A DNA stretch of 64,000 nucleotides, taken from contig LNKV01000025.1 in the NCBI GenBank assembly GCA_001465935.1, forward strand, positions 329,609-393,608, in the 5' to 3' direction. The stretch is from Clarireedia homoeocarpa (taxonomy: Eukaryota; Ascomycota; Leotiomycetes; Helotiales; Rutstroemiaceae). Position 1 is the stretch's first letter. Every line of letters begins with the position of its first letter. The position numbers and the translations under genes were made by a program. Positions 10,366 through 21,797 of the stretch are shown here, piece by piece. The notes under the pieces are model-generated. The model saw only the letters and a program-made list of their open reading frames with translations, had not been told where the DNA came from and did not search any database.

Positions 10366-12439
10366 TGAGGTATTTGCGCTGGGTGAAGAGGCCAGGTTGG
10401 GTTCGAAAGACCATTAGGCGGGGAAAGAAAGGGAGAAAGGGAAGTGGGCGGGGTGGAAGTCTCGTTTATCGGTATGATATCCCTAAGGGCATCTGTCTTC
10501 TCGTTTGAATCCCTTTGATTCGACATCTATTTCCACTGTACGAACAGTTATTGTATTTCGAAATTTTACTTGATACACAAGGGATATGAAATACTTCATT
10601 TCCTGATTATCAAACGTGCGGGTATCGATTTTCATTAACCGCTGTATATGTCTCTGCTATTATCCTGGCTTCTTGATGCCCTATTTCATGCTCGCAATCA
10701 TCACTTGGACCGACGAATTATATGTTGCACATGCACCACAGTTCCACGGCTGGCGATTCTATTGTCTGTGTAAGTTTATTGGTATATATGCTTGCGAATG
10801 ATCAGTGTGAGGGTGTTATAGGGAACTTTATAATAGGACTGAGTGAGTTTAGGCAGTTTCAGGGGTTGAATAAGCGATATACTATTAATATAGTATCATC
10901 CAGAACCAGGAGCCTGGCTACAATGGGTCGATTCGAACCTACCGTAAAGCCTATGAGATTTAAGTCTCTTCAAAAGCGAGACTTCGACAGATAAGCCAGC
11001 TCTTACTCGCGCATTGAGACGTTGCATAGATGGAGAATATGTCAGCAAAAGGTCTTAGCGGGAGTAATCTTCTGCCGGCACTTTTTGAAAAGTGCGGATT
11101 GAAAAATACACATCAGAGTGTGAAGCCGATGAACAATCTTGCCAATGAGAAGAATGCTGCAAGCTGGGAGCTGGGTATTGAAACAGGTGCTATGTTTGGG
11201 AAGCGTATGAAGTTGGAGAGTACCAAAAAAGCTGAGAAGAAGATGGTTATCTCTGCTGAAGGTGGGAAGGGCCATTTGAGGTTGTATTTAAACGTTGCCA
11301 TTGCCTTAAGTGCTAACTACTTGCGGCCTCCCAGAAATAAAGAAGAAAAGTCGCCTATGGCACTCAAATGAGTAGCACAAAAGTCCGATCTAATATAGCG
11401 TTGACCGTATTTGATTATCGTTGTTCCTATGATAGAATAAAGAAGTGGACGTCACAGAGACAGACCTTAGCACGTAGACGAACGCGGGCAGAAATCGATG
11501 TGAGAAAATGGGCACCAACACTAATGTACTGCACACGTAGATGGATAGTGAACCTTGCCCTATCTCAACCCGATTTCTCAAGAAGCGTAGCCAGACATCG
11601 GCATATAGATTGCTTTTCGCCACTTGGCATATCTTCTGACCACCAGGCATACTTTGCAACCACCAAAGAAACCCCGGAGATTCACAAGAACCAAGATGCA
11701 AAGCCTAAAGACGAACGACTAAAAACGTGGCTGTGCCTCAACTATTCTGTGAAGCGTGCGTACGACGTCTGGTGCGTAAAGTAAGCAAGCACATCACAAC
11801 CGCACGGATATTCATCCGATATCCGTCTTGGAAATATCCGTCTTGTGGCTCAGCAATCTAGCAAGTATCTAGTCAGCACCTCGCTGACCTTCTTCAAAAC
11901 AAACTCATCGACGATTGGATGTTCGTCCAAGAAACGAGAATAAGCTTAAGGTTAAACGGTTAGCATGAGCACGTGATGCAGGGCTGTGGGGTAAGACATG
12001 ATGTAGTTCTACTGTAGAACTAAGGGTTTGGAGGCGCAAGGGACTAGACTAGTAACGTCATAGTGAGCACATACGAAGTAGTCCCTTCCCATCACATTGA
12101 ATATGCAATAGAATCAGCCAATCAAACGACGAGTGATGAAATAGTGAAGTAATCGAAATCAAGAGAATTGACAGGCCATGTTTCTGGGCATCTAGGCATC
12201 AAGTGTCAATGGTGCTTGGCTGATCCACACGCCATTACTTGTCACAGCTATTACAGTGTCCCGTCATCAATCAAGGAATCGGAATTGGAATTGCTGAACT
12301 ATCTAAGGAGTGAAAGGACCAAGATCAATCGTCTCATCAAAACAACTCCGCCTCTTCCCAGCTACTCACTCACCTTATATACCATTCTTGACCCGTCTTT
12401 CCCTTCCCCCAGCGAACGACAATCAATCACTTATCCAAT
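10366..12439. other. 2 kb region without a recognised gene
   Basis: Two plus-strand frames abut here: 11030-11371 (113 aa, Lys/Asn/Met-rich) and 11368-11784 (138 aa, Arg/Cys-rich). Neither shows a domain, and both are overlapped by minus-strand frames of similar length, so I do not call them genes. A tRNA-Leu-like string on the minus strand (about 10911-11000) is discussed under rejected items. Confidence 0.4.
12376..12381 (+). promoter_or_regulatory. TATA-box-like element of the RCR-type gene
   Basis: TATATA within ccttatataccattc, about 60 bases before the ATG at 12440, a usual distance for a filamentous-fungal core promoter. Confidence 0.4.
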
Positions 12440-12968
12440 ATGTATCTCCCAATCGATACCCGTGAAGCGGAAAGCAATCTCGTCTCAAGAGCGACCTGCT
12501 ACGACAGATACTATGGGTTCGTGGTGATCTGATTCCCTCTTCGCAGGACATCTCACTAATTTCTCAATACACAGATACTACTCCTGTCGTCGCTCGGCCT
12601 GGTCTCGATTCGGACGCTGGATTCTCGCTGGCATTTTGATATTCATTGCTCTTTTTTTCCTCTTCGTTATTATGTAAGTATACTTTCCTCCATAGCATAT
12701 CCTGAGCACCACGCAGAAAAGAATCCAAATACTAACTCAAATATACAGGTGCATCACCCGCCGCCGTCGCCGTCGCAATCAAATCGTCAGCACGAACCAA
12801 CCTATGGCATACCAAACCCCATCCAACAACTACCCTCCCGCATCAAACGACTACTATGCGCCGCAGGGGCAGCAACAGTATGCTCCGCCAGCTGGAAAAC
12901 CTCCGTATCATAACGATAATGCGACTTATGGAGTGACACAGCCACAGAATGTGTACACGACGAAGTGA
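12440..12968 (+). CDS. RCR-type (chitin synthesis regulation / Congo red resistance) membrane protein, 131 aa
   Basis: Three exons in phase: 12440-12516, 12575-12673, 12749-12968. The order of parts is that of the fungal RCR family. A short lumenal N-terminus carries TCYDRYYG...YSCRRSAWSRFGRW. One transmembrane helix (ILAGILIFIALFFLFVIM, about residues 42-60) follows, then an Arg-rich stop-transfer (CITRRRRRRNQ) and a Pro/Gln/Tyr-rich cytosolic tail (YYAPQGQQQYAPPAG) ending at VYTTK. In yeast, Rcr1 acts in the ER and Rcr2 in endosomes; they affect chitin deposition and membrane-protein sorting. The tail's PPxY-like motifs would fit ubiquitin-ligase binding, which is inference. I chose the ATG at 12440 because a longer upstream frame (12168) lies in another phase and overlaps the TATA element. 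Confidence 0.83.
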
Positions 12969-13280
12969 GAGGACTTGGGTGGTGATAAGGGATATGTGGA
13001 GCAGGGTGGTATACTTATGACTGCAATGATTTTATTTTACTCTGGTATTTTGCGTCCGCGGCTTTTTGAATGAAATGAATGGATTGGGATGGATTGGGAT
13101 GGATTGGGCCTTTACGTCGGTGATGGTTATATAATAGATAATGTATATGAGTAACTATTCTTTACACGATGGTGCTGTTCACACCCTGGGAGTTGATTCA
13201 TGAATTGGCCAATTGCATTAACGCAATTATTTTAGGAATCCCTAGAACTCCCGCTTTCGCTGCTCTACGGGGTAGCTGCT
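12969..13280. other. Intergenic; short repeats
   Basis: Holds the presumed 3' end of the RCR-type gene, a short ggatggattg tandem repeat near 13078-13108, and the first part of a 16-bp direct duplication (gctgctctacggggta twice, 13259-13290) abutting the protease relic. Confidence 0.5.
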
Positions 13281-13620
13281 CTACGGGGTATTCGCTATAC
13301 ATAGTAAGCGTGTGAAAATAATCACCATGGAATACAATGAGTCTACTTGCTTGCCATAATCCTCAGCCCAGTTATGAATACAGTGGCCGGCAGTGACAAG
13401 AATATCGTTGCTGATTGGCCAGCCAGTGCCCATGGCCCAGACCTTAGACCCTGTGCCTTGATTCTCGTAGTGAATGAAGAGCTTGACAATGGCTGTGCTC
13501 TATTATTCCCTCACTTCAGGTCCAAAGTGGACTCGTAGCGGATAGCTACTCACCGCCAAACTTTCCGCTAGCACCATAATCAGCTTTGGCTACTTTGTCA
13601 GGCGTGTAGGCAATTTCTTC
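13281..13620 (-). pseudogene. Relic of a trypsin-like serine protease (catalytic-His part only)
   Basis: On the minus strand two pieces of one protease remain. The 5' piece (about 13556-13620) reads EEIAYTPDKVAKADYGASGK. The 3' piece (13281-13500) reads IVKLFIHYENQGTG, WAMGTGWPISNDILVTAGHC and IHNWAEDYG. ILVTAGHC is the catalytic-histidine signature of the S1/glutamyl-endopeptidase clan. The join fails: the obvious donor (GTGAGT) leaves one base, while the acceptor AATAG needs phase 0. After about 25 further residues the frame hits TAG at 13281-13283, inside the short duplication. No catalytic Asp or GDSGG serine motif follows. This is a truncated gene remnant, not a working peptidase. Confidence 0.7.
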
Positions 13621-14365
13621 TTAGGAAGTGAGATCAGTAGATATGACTCTGGATAGATTATCTGCTGGAAAGTTCCATTATGCCACAAGGGTGCTCTGGT
13701 TGTTTTTTTGTTGAAGATATGATTATTAAAAGGATGAAATCAAAGTGAGGATGTTTTTGATAGTGGTGTGATATGAAGGCTGTATCTACTGGAACTATCT
13801 GCTGGATTTGAGACTGGCTGCGATGCCGCTTGTTGTACGTTTCTCCTTTGACTTCTTCACATCAACATTATCCGCCTCAAGGCAGCAATCGGCGGACGTG
13901 AAGAAAGTTGTATAGATAGACTGTAACATGAAGTGCAGCTGCTGAGTACACCTTTCGTGCCATCGACCATATCTGTATGAGACATTATTGCTACTGGGCA
14001 ATACCAAGTCGAGAAAGAGGAAAACGAAATGCGAGGAGAGGTCGCGGTCATAATATATGAGACTGGAGAGGCAAGGTTCTAGCCATCCCGACCGCGACCA
14101 CTGTATAAGATCTTCACGATGGCATATTCTATCACCCTTAGGCATCGTATTCTCATGGATATTATCTATATAAGTCAGGCAATATGAGCTTCTGCCTTCT
14201 TTTTTCTCTACATCAGATCCATCCATTTCATACTCTACTCCAAATCCACCCATATCTTCACCTCGAATACACAACAGCAATATTAGCAAGTTTTGATTTT
14301 ATATCTACTATCAAAAAAGGAAACACAACACGGCGCAAACAATAAGCCAAACGCCAAACGCAAAA
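13621..14365. other. Intergenic; no supported gene
   Basis: A 164-aa minus-strand frame (13795-14289) shows no domain and runs into the leader of the following plus-strand gene, so it is not called. Confidence 0.4.
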
Positions 14366-14779
14366 ATGCCAAGCGGAAGCAATAGCAGCGGCCGTGTCAA
14401 GAAAGAGGTTAAGGAAGAGGTTAAAGAAGAACCCACAGAGCGATCCCTCGACTCCATCCCGGAACAACCGCCAGTCAAGAGAGAGGGAGGTACTGGTAGT
14501 AATGGTAGTAGTAGTAGAAGAACCGGTAGTGGTAGAGGTGGAGCTAGTAATGCTTCAGGGAGTATAGAATACGTAGCACCAAGTAGACAATCAGCCGCAG
14601 CAATACGTGGAGCGAACACAAGAAGAAAGAACGCAGCTAAAACATTTGCAGAGGAAGTTGCGGAGGCGGACAGGCTTGCTGCAGAGGAGGAGCAGAGGAG
14701 GAAGAATAGAGAACGGAGTAGTAGGGTGAAGAAGGAGGAGAGGAGAAGTACTAGTCCAAAGAGGGAGAGGGAGATATGA
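14366..14779 (+). CDS. Small lysine/glutamate-rich hypothetical protein, 137 aa
   Basis: Single-exon frame with a good start context (gcaaaaATGCC). The protein is low-complexity. It opens with a Ser/Gly stretch, then tandem VKKE, VKEE, VKEE and VKREG motifs (three or four psi-K-x-E sites like SUMO-acceptor sites), and a Gly/Ser/Arg-rich middle. A more conserved-looking block follows (IEYVAPSRQSAAAIRGANTR), then a charged helix (AKTFAEEVAEADRLAAEEEQ) and a basic tail with RSTSPKRERE. It looks like a small disordered nuclear protein. I do not recognise the family. The opposite-strand frames here are Leu/Pro-rich shadows. Confidence 0.5.
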   Translation: MPSGSNSSGRVKKEVKEEVKEEPTERSLDSIPEQPPVKREGGTGSNGSSSRRTGSGRGGASNASGSIEYVAPSRQSAAAIRGANTRRKNAAKTFAEEVAEADRLAAEEEQRRKNRERSSRVKKEERRSTSPKREREI

Positions 14780-16063
14780 GAAGGAGGTGAGATAGAGGTG
14801 GACGGAGAGGTAATAAGTTAGGGAGTTAGGTTTGACTTAAGACAAGGGAAGATGATATACATATAGTCGTAACTCAAATATCATCATCTCTCTCTTGTCT
14901 CTCCAGAAGTTACTATCTTCCCCAAATCTACTCGTCTTTTACCTATTTATACCCATTCAGTTCATTCATTCAATATTACACACTCTCTATTCCACAACCA
15001 ACATCCTCCACCTCAATACATACATACACCGCGCCTTACTGCAATCTACCACTTTATGTATATGATATATCAACTAAGTTACAAACCGCAAAAATACTTA
15101 TACCGTAGTGATACCACCCTAAATTACTCGGGGAGACGAGAATACCCCCGCCCCCGCCCCCGGCCCCTCTCTATCTCCATATCATCTCCTCCCCAATACC
15201 ATTTCCCTCTGTCCTCCCACCACTACCCCCATCTTCTGCATTCTGTTTCATACACATACATACATACATACATACATAATCTCTTCCCTCCCGTTGATCA
15301 ACCCAACCCAACTCAATACACCCGCCTTCTACACAAGCCGTCTTCTTGAATATCCCCTATACTATCCTAGTCTCCCCGAGTCCTTACCAAGTACGAGTAC
15401 TCATTACCTACCTTACTATTCACCACAAAGACCGATATAAACAGAACACTCACGAAACTCATCCATAATTCATCATATCGTAAACTATATATCGTTTCTT
15501 CATTCATTCATTCATTCTATCCACTATCTCCCGCATCCACTCCGCCCTCCCCCTATCCATTCATTCATTCACCCCTCGAATCTATCCACCTATCCATCCA
15601 TCCAACCCATCTACCCGTGCATCTCTCCATAACCCAAAAACTACACATCACACACCACAAGCAAAACCAGATCAAACCATCCAATTTGATTTCACCAGCC
15701 CCAATATCTAAGATGCACCAGCCAGCCCCAGCCCATTCAAGTCAAATAGATAAAAGGAAGAAAGGAACAGAGGAGAGAAGAGATATCCAGCTTTCCTTTC
15801 CGTCCGGCCTAGATTGTTTGTGTGCTAAATGAAAATGAACTAACAAATCAAATGAAAATCATAATGCGTCCTCTCGTAGAACCATTAAACTCCAAGCTAA
15901 GCCAACCCAGGCTAACCCATCCCAATGCAATGCGCTCGTGCAATGTAACCAATTTGGTAATAGTATAACTCCCATCCCATCATCTCATATCATCTTTTCT
16001 CATCTCATATCATACAATCATCAAGCCCCCGTCCGCACGTACATACACACTTACACCTTTCCT
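14780..16063. other. Pyrimidine-rich spacer between convergent genes
   Basis: C/T- and A-rich sequence with catt and cata microsatellites (acatacatacatacataca near 15252, cattcattcattcattc near 15500 and 15560). Small frames at 15056 and 15617 are simple-sequence translations. No gene supported. Confidence 0.6.
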
Positions 16064-17749
16064 CTAAACCTCTCCCCAACTGCCCATCCCCCCCACAACC
16101 AAACTCACACTCCCACTTCCCACACTCCCCACACTATTCCCAATATCCCAATAATGCCTACTACTCCCCGTACTTTCCCTCCAGTCCGCGCCACCCAGAC
16201 TCACACTATCCGCACGCACACTTCCCCTCCTCCCCTTGAAATCCGCGACCTCTCTTGCCTTGAAACTGCGTCGCCTTTCTCGTTGTCTAACAAGTGGATG
16301 ATGTGCTCTTACTCTCGCCAGCGAATCTTTTGTCCCAGCCCCCGCTGTCGACATTGTAAGATTGGCTTTCGTTAAGGATACGGGAGCAGCGGGTGCGGGA
16401 GTAACAGGTGGAGTTTGAGCCTGAGATGAGGTCTGGGAAGTGAATCTGGAGCGGAGATAGCGGAATACCATTTTGATATCGAGATCGCGTTCCCATTCTT
16501 CGCGGGTGATGGTAGGTGATTGGCGAGGAGTAGCGTCTTCGTCTTCGATGATAGATGCAGGTATAGGTACAGGTTGTGTAATCGTTGGGTGAAATTCAGG
16601 TGTCGTAGTTAAAGTTGATGTAAGGGGTTCTTGTTCAAGGGCTTCGAGTGGGGGGATATCACGGGCGGACTCAGGAATGACCGGAAGACCGGCGTAAGGG
16701 AGCGCCGTTTGTTGGGTTTCGACATAGGTGTTGAATGCGCCTGGGTGATCGGATAGCTGATTGACAAGGAGGCCCAGTTCGCGAGCTATGCGTTCTAGGA
16801 GTCGGTATTCCCAAGAACTCTTGTCTGGCGAGGCTGTGGTATTGGTAGGAGCGGGCGGCGTTGTTGATAGATCGTCATCGGCGGGTAAAGATTCGCCAAA
16901 GATGATTGATAAGAGATCATCATCAATCCCCATAAGGTCACGAATCACCCTCTTCGTTAGCCTATTCCATAGACTATCACTCTCCCCCACCGGTTTCGGA
17001 GTTTCCTTTACAGTATCAAGCGTGACTATGTCCTCTTGTTCTCTGTCTGCAAAAACACTCCGCCGATCAGTAGACATTGATTGTTTCCTCCTTCTTGTCT
17101 CCCTCTGAATTTCATCGACTAGGGCTCTGCTTTGTTCCATCCTCCACTTTTCAATCCGCCGCGTCCTCTCCATCTCTGCTAGTCGCTCATTTTCTAATGC
17201 CATTTCCCCAATCTCCAAACTTTCTCTCCGTCTTTTCACCCTCTTCGGATTATATAATTCGAAGGCATATAGATGCTGTTGTACGTCGTCTCCCATAGCA
17301 CCATCCACTCGAAATGAGCCTAGGCCATCATGCTTTGGTAGCACAGGACCTTCACCATCCCCATCATCGTCTTGCCTATATACACTAGGTTCTGTCCGAA
17401 ATTCGTGAAGATGGCTATCCAAACTATCCAATTCACCATCTTCCTCTCCCTCCTCTCCCTCCTCTCCTTCCATTTGGCCTCCCTCTTCATCATAAATCCC
17501 ATAACTCCTCGCCGCTGTTTCTAAGCTGCCAAAATCACTCACTCTTGAGTGACCGGCTGTTCTCGTCCTCCCTGTTGAGGTTGTGTATGTGCCATTCGTG
17601 AAGCTCGGTGCGGCAGGAGAGAACAACACCCAATCCCGAGTTTCTCCCGCGGGTCTGTCTTGAGAGTTGTGTTGAGGGGGAGATTGTGTACCATCTCGCT
17701 GTGTATAGATTCGAGGAGGCGCATGATAGGTTGGCTGTCTGAAAGCCAT
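16064..17749 (-). CDS. Fungal protein of unknown function, 561 aa
   Basis: Long uninterrupted frame on the minus strand, start context gccATGGCT. The N-terminal ~85 residues are Ser/Thr/Pro-rich (MAFRQPTYHAPPRIYTQRDG; DWVLFSPAAPSFTNGTYTTS). An acidic run (EEGGQMEGEEGEEGEEDGEL) follows. The central part is a charged helix with a bipartite basic motif (NPKRVKRRRESLEIGEMALE; ERTRRIEKWRMEQSRALVDE), then a compact block that looks folded (SLWNRLTKRVIRDLMGIDDD; LLSIIFGESLPADDD; EYRLLERIARELGLLVNQLS). Near the C-terminus lies REEWERDLDIKMVFRYLRSR before a Ser/Gly tail. I recognise the style of a fungus-specific nuclear or regulatory protein but no named domain. A plus-strand frame at 15938-16375 overlaps its 3' end and is a shadow. 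Confidence 0.75.
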   Translation of the reverse strand: MAFRQPTYHAPPRIYTQRDGTQSPPQHNSQDRPAGETRDWVLFSPAAPSFTNGTYTTSTGRTRTAGHSRVSDFGSLETAARSYGIYDEEGGQMEGEEGEEGEEDGELDSLDSHLHEFRTEPSVYRQDDDGDGEGPVLPKHDGLGSFRVDGAMGDDVQQHLYAFELYNPKRVKRRRESLEIGEMALENERLAEMERTRRIEKWRMEQSRALVDEIQRETRRRKQSMSTDRRSVFADREQEDIVTLDTVKETPKPVGESDSLWNRLTKRVIRDLMGIDDDLLSIIFGESLPADDDLSTTPPAPTNTTASPDKSSWEYRLLERIARELGLLVNQLSDHPGAFNTYVETQQTALPYAGLPVIPESARDIPPLEALEQEPLTSTLTTTPEFHPTITQPVPIPASIIEDEDATPRQSPTITREEWERDLDIKMVFRYLRSRFTSQTSSQAQTPPVTPAPAAPVSLTKANLTMSTAGAGTKDSLARVRAHHPLVRQRERRRSFKAREVADFKGRRGSVRADSVSLGGADWRESTGSSRHYWDIGNSVGSVGSGSVSLVVGGMGSWGEV

Positions 17750-19417
17750 GTTTGGTATCTTTTGGGTGTAGGAAAGGCTCGTTTGTCTTGCAGTGTTTGT
17801 GGTAGGTGAACTGCTCGTATGATATGTTAATAATAACGAAGATGAATAGGTTGCGGTCGAAAATCGTGGGCGCAGATGATTGGAACTTCTTCTTGAGCCA
17901 GAATATTAAATTTCAAAGCTGCCAGGCCTATATGCTTATCGTCTTCAGTCCTCGAACATCGAGATTTTGGTCGTAATTGGGGATTTGACGTGGTGAGAAA
18001 GTAAGAGTAATACCAAGTTCCTTTGATGAGCAGCACCTCGAGGCTGTGATGAGTAATGAAGGGAAAACAACCACAAAATAATGATGAATATTGAGTGTCT
18101 CGGTATCTCGTAATGTTGCTTTTCTTTTCTCTTCTCTTCTTTTCTTTGCTTTCCTTTTTGCTCTTGTACTCTCAAACTTGGGAACTGTTGACTTCACGAA
18201 TCCAAAACCCTTGATCGAATGTCTCTCGCGCGACTCTATGATCAGCAATATTTGATGTCTGAGCACGCGTCCAATGGTAGATAGATAGGCCACGTGGATA
18301 AGGGATAGCAGCGCAGAGTGGGCTCAGAGAGGAGGTAGTGGGGTGCCAAAGCAAATCGTAAGTTCTACAGCACTGTGTATGTGAGCCCCTCGAGATTACC
18401 AGATGTTTTCTTTCCACCGCAAAGCAAACAGACAGCGAATAAGAAATCTTACCACCACTCGTATACAAGTATATCAAGGATGCTGACGATGCTGATTGTA
18501 CTCTGTACCGCAGAGAAGTTCTTCCCGAGGCGAATAGTAAAGGTGGTGGCTTGTTAGTAGATGTTTCACGATGACATGGCTGCTAGAACTCAACCCCTCT
18601 AAAGTAAACTGTGAAATAGCTCTCCCACCCTTCAACTAGATACATGCAAACCTCCCAGTTTGATGCTGTCAGAATGTACAGGTTTACAACCTGATCTCAA
18701 TTTGAATATCTTATGACACATCGCATCACTATTCCAACAGTAAGTATCGTTTATCCATAATCCGTCAGTTCACCACCATCATCGCATCATATCTAGCTGA
18801 CCTGACCTGAGCTGAGCTGACCTCGCTCTCCAGAAAAAAGCAGCTAAGACAAATTTCATCATACATACATACATACGCGCCGTTCGCTGTCCCGCGATAA
18901 GAGATTCTGCCAAACCAAGGAAGTCGTAAAGCACGGGCAAAGGATGCTTTTGTTCCGGAGTTCCTCATCTAGTAAATCTCTCTAATCATAGTCTAAAATA
19001 CCATCGAGAATATGTCGCAGTGATTCCTAACCAACCATCTATCTCTTGCTTTCTTTTCGAGGTGAATCATATCTTCCGTCTTATGGAAATCCCGGATGTC
19101 TGATCGCCAAAGATGTTGTCATCCTACATGTGGCATGTTAGATGCTCACATAGTTTACTCAACTTACCATTTATTAGAGTACAACCGAGACATTACCTGT
19201 GCCATTCAACAATTCACACTCGATTGTCACCACTTCGCTTCTTACTATACAAAACGGGTGAGATATGATGTTTGGTGATTGTAGTGAAAGCCGTGTCAAT
19301 TCCTTAGGTACAATGATTCGAAAAATGTGCCTGCCATGTATAATGGACCAAGCTAATCCAGCCATTGCAAATGAACGCCCACGCACCCCTTCCCAATTTC
19401 TCATTCAACAAATTTAT
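17750..19417. other. Intergenic; promoter of the 561-aa protein gene and the 3' side of RPL10
   Basis: 1.7 kb without a supported gene. Short overlapping frames on both strands (121, 101, 128 aa and less) show no domain, and the 19265-19651 plus frame is the antisense of the RPL10 last exon. Small tetranucleotide repeats lie near 18858-18875. Confidence 0.5.
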
Positions 19418-20434
19418 CTATGCCTCGAAAGCAGCTGGGAATCGTCTCATGTTGTCCTCCAACTTTCCGTGGTTCGACAAGAATTGAACATATGCACCAT
19501 CAACCAAAACTTTGCCTCCAGCCTTCTTCTCCATGTATTCCTCACGACGGAGAGGAGTGAAGCCCCAGTTCTTGGAAACGATGATCTTTTGGCGACCAGG
19601 GAACTTGTATTGAGATCTTCGGAGAGCCTCGAGAGCGATAGCACGGTCTGATAAATAGGTTAGATTTCGTAGCATAAGTTCGCTAGACAAGAACTTACTA
19701 GAATCACGAGTTCGGACACTCAAGATGATTTGACCAATGTTGACACGAGCAACGGTTCCGTTGGGCTTACCCCAAGCACCACGCATTCCAGTTTGCAATC
19801 TATCAGCACCGGCGCAAGACAACATCTTGTTGATACGGACGACGTGATATGGGTGAGCGCGGACACGAAGATGGAAAGATTCCTTTCCTCCGTTCTTGAC
19901 CAAGTACCTATTAGAGAAACTGTCAGTCATCCATCCTATATTTGCCGCCGTGTATCGTTCAATCCTTCGAGCTTCTGATCCAAATCCTTCTATGCTATAC
20001 GTCGGATAAAACTCACTTGTTGGCGCAAATACGAGCGGCTTCCAAAGCCTCAGAACTCAATTGTTCATATTCGTTGGAAACCAAGTGAATGCAGAGAGGG
20101 AACTCGTCGACATCCGCCTTCTTTCGGCCAAGATCGAAAATACGAATTTTGGGGTCAGGTACACCACGGTTGAATCGGGACTTAGGGTATGGCTGTAGGA
20201 AAGGTAATTGTTAGTCTCAATTTTGTGTGAAGTTCCCCAACTCCCTCTGAAACGGCATATTGAAATCTTGATCTATTTCGATGATGCGCAGATCTGCTCT
20301 GCCGGAGTGGCGGTCGCGATGAGATGGCTGAAATAATTCCATATCCACACTCAAATGACTTCGGACGACGTAAAGTGAAATCTACACACCTTGTTCTTGC
20401 AGTAACGGTAACATCTCGCTGGGCGGCGTGCCAT
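19418..20434 (-). CDS. RPL10: 60S ribosomal protein L10 (uL16), 219 aa
   Basis: Four exons on the minus strand: 20434-20390, 20192-20017, 19907-19699, 19647-19418; phases close exactly to 219 residues, the usual fungal length. The start MARRPARCYRYCKNK, then PYPKSRFNRGVPDPKIRIFD and EFPLCIHLVSNEYEQLSSEA, are diagnostic. The P-site loop region KMLSCAGADRLQTGMRGAWG is present, as is RVNIGQIILSVRTRDS. The end is KLEDNMRRFPAAFEA. uL16 joins pre-60S subunits late in the cytoplasm and contacts the peptidyl-transferase centre. The long first intron (about 197 nt) directly after codon 15 is a common ribosomal-protein gene arrangement. It is transcribed in the same direction as RPL30 upstream. Confidence 0.97.
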
Positions 20435-21055
20435 CTTGACTGATTTCTCGGTGGACTTGTGGTGGTTTGTGTTGCGAATTGTCGAAGGGGAAGTCGAAGT
20501 CCTAAATGATCTTTGACGGCACAATGTTGGATTATCAATCCAAACTGGCGCTAATATCTCGCTTAGAGCTTACAAACACGCTGAAACCCTATGATTTTGG
20601 CCACAGCGCAATTCTTGGAATTATGACCGAAATTCGGGGTTAATGAGCTCAAGGCAGGATTTCATGTTGTGAACGAAACTGAAGGAGCATTACTTTTATA
20701 GATTTCTATACTATGTGGGAAGATGATTCCGGATATGTTCAATGAGGTAAAAGGAGGTCAAAGGATCCATCATTCTCTCGGGCTTCGGATCCTGGACAAG
20801 TCCGCTACGCCAACGTTGCGAGATCCTTCACGGGTAAAAGCAATTGAATGAGTCACAGCCAGAGTAAAAGATGCACATTTCTCCATTACCAGGTGAATAA
20901 AATAGTAGCGCAGTTCCCAGGTTCAAGATGTGTCATTCATGATGCTATAAGCTATGCAGAATGTGCACAATGACACGTCCCAAGTCCAGTATAGTTGGTC
21001 TTGGTTCTTCAACCCGGATATTCTCCTTTCAAACCATCTCTGGAGTTGTTCCCAT
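20435..21055. other. RPL10 promoter / RPL30 3' region
   Basis: About 620 bases between two minus-strand ribosomal protein genes. No other gene is visible. Plus-strand frames from 20954 on are antisense to the RPL30 end. Confidence 0.6.
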
Positions 21056-21617
21056 CTATGCAGCTTGGCTAGAAAGGATATCGGAGTCACCAGCATCCAA
21101 CACAGCCATGGTCGAGCATCTGAAGAGCTTACCGCAAGCGGTACCAAGCTCGATCTATAGAAGGGGAAAAGTAAGCAAAGTGAATACCCTCCAAAGTCTA
21201 GAGAGACTTTATCGCTGGGTAGAACCCTCCCAGACCCGAAGGTCTGATCGTTGGATCTATTGAAGACAAAAGAAATGTGTGTTGTGTACGTACGTTTGTT
21301 CCGGAGAAGTGGTGGACCTGAGTCTTGGACAACATGGAGTAGTACTCGAGTTCACTCTTGCGGAGAGGAGGAGTGTTTCCGGCGATGATGACGAGCTTGG
21401 CCTTGCCAGAGCGGAGTTGCTTGAGGGTAGATTGGTATCCGAGAGTGACTGTGAAGAATCGATTAGCATCACGCTCATTTCATACCGACAAATCTGGTCG
21501 TAGCATAGGCAGTCTATAGGACATGTTCAAGTGCGCACCTTTTCCGGATTTCATAACAAGTGCCAAACGACTGTTGATGGAGTCGGCGGTCTTCTTAGCT
21601 TTCTTCGCTGGTGCCAT
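21056..21617 (-). CDS. RPL30: 60S ribosomal protein L30 (eL30), 110 aa
   Basis: Three exons on the minus strand: 21617-21539, 21448-21294, 21154-21056, giving exactly 110 residues. Diagnostic stretches are KKTADSINSRLALVMKSGK, VTLGYQSTLKQLRSGKAKLV (the RNA-binding helix region), IAGNTPPLRKSELEYYSMLS, IELGTACGKLFRCSTMAVLD and the end AGDSDILSSQAA. eL30 lies at the 40S/60S interface. In budding yeast it binds its own transcript and blocks splicing of its intron; whether that happens here cannot be seen. The second intron (21155-21293, 139 nt) is longer than most in this window. Confidence 0.97.
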
Positions 21618-21797
21618 CTCTGCGATATGAAGGGTCTCTATGCGCTCCGGCCGTAAGAAATCTAGATGTCTGGTGTTGTCGTTGGGTTGGAGAGAACTTT
21701 TCGAGATTTTGAAAAGTTTCGTCGATATCCAGAAGTGCTAAAGCTAAAATTGATGTGTGCGCTAAATCCGAAAGCGGCTAGAGAGCTCGGCAAAGAT

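Noticed and set aside
10911..11000. tRNA-Leu(UAA)-like string on the minus strand (ggttcgaatcgaccc plus an agacttaaatct anticodon-like loop).
   Set aside because: The T-stem does not pair, no eukaryotic A-box/D-arm is present and the acceptor halves match only in part.
11030..11784. Two adjoining plus-strand frames of 113 and 138 codons.
   Set aside because: No domain, no signal peptide, equal-length opposite-strand frames; cannot be told from chance without transcripts.
13795..14289. 164-codon minus-strand frame.
   Set aside because: No recognisable domain and it lies in the promoter of the plus-strand gene at 14366.
19265..19651. 128-codon plus-strand frame.
   Set aside because: Antisense to the RPL10 last exon.
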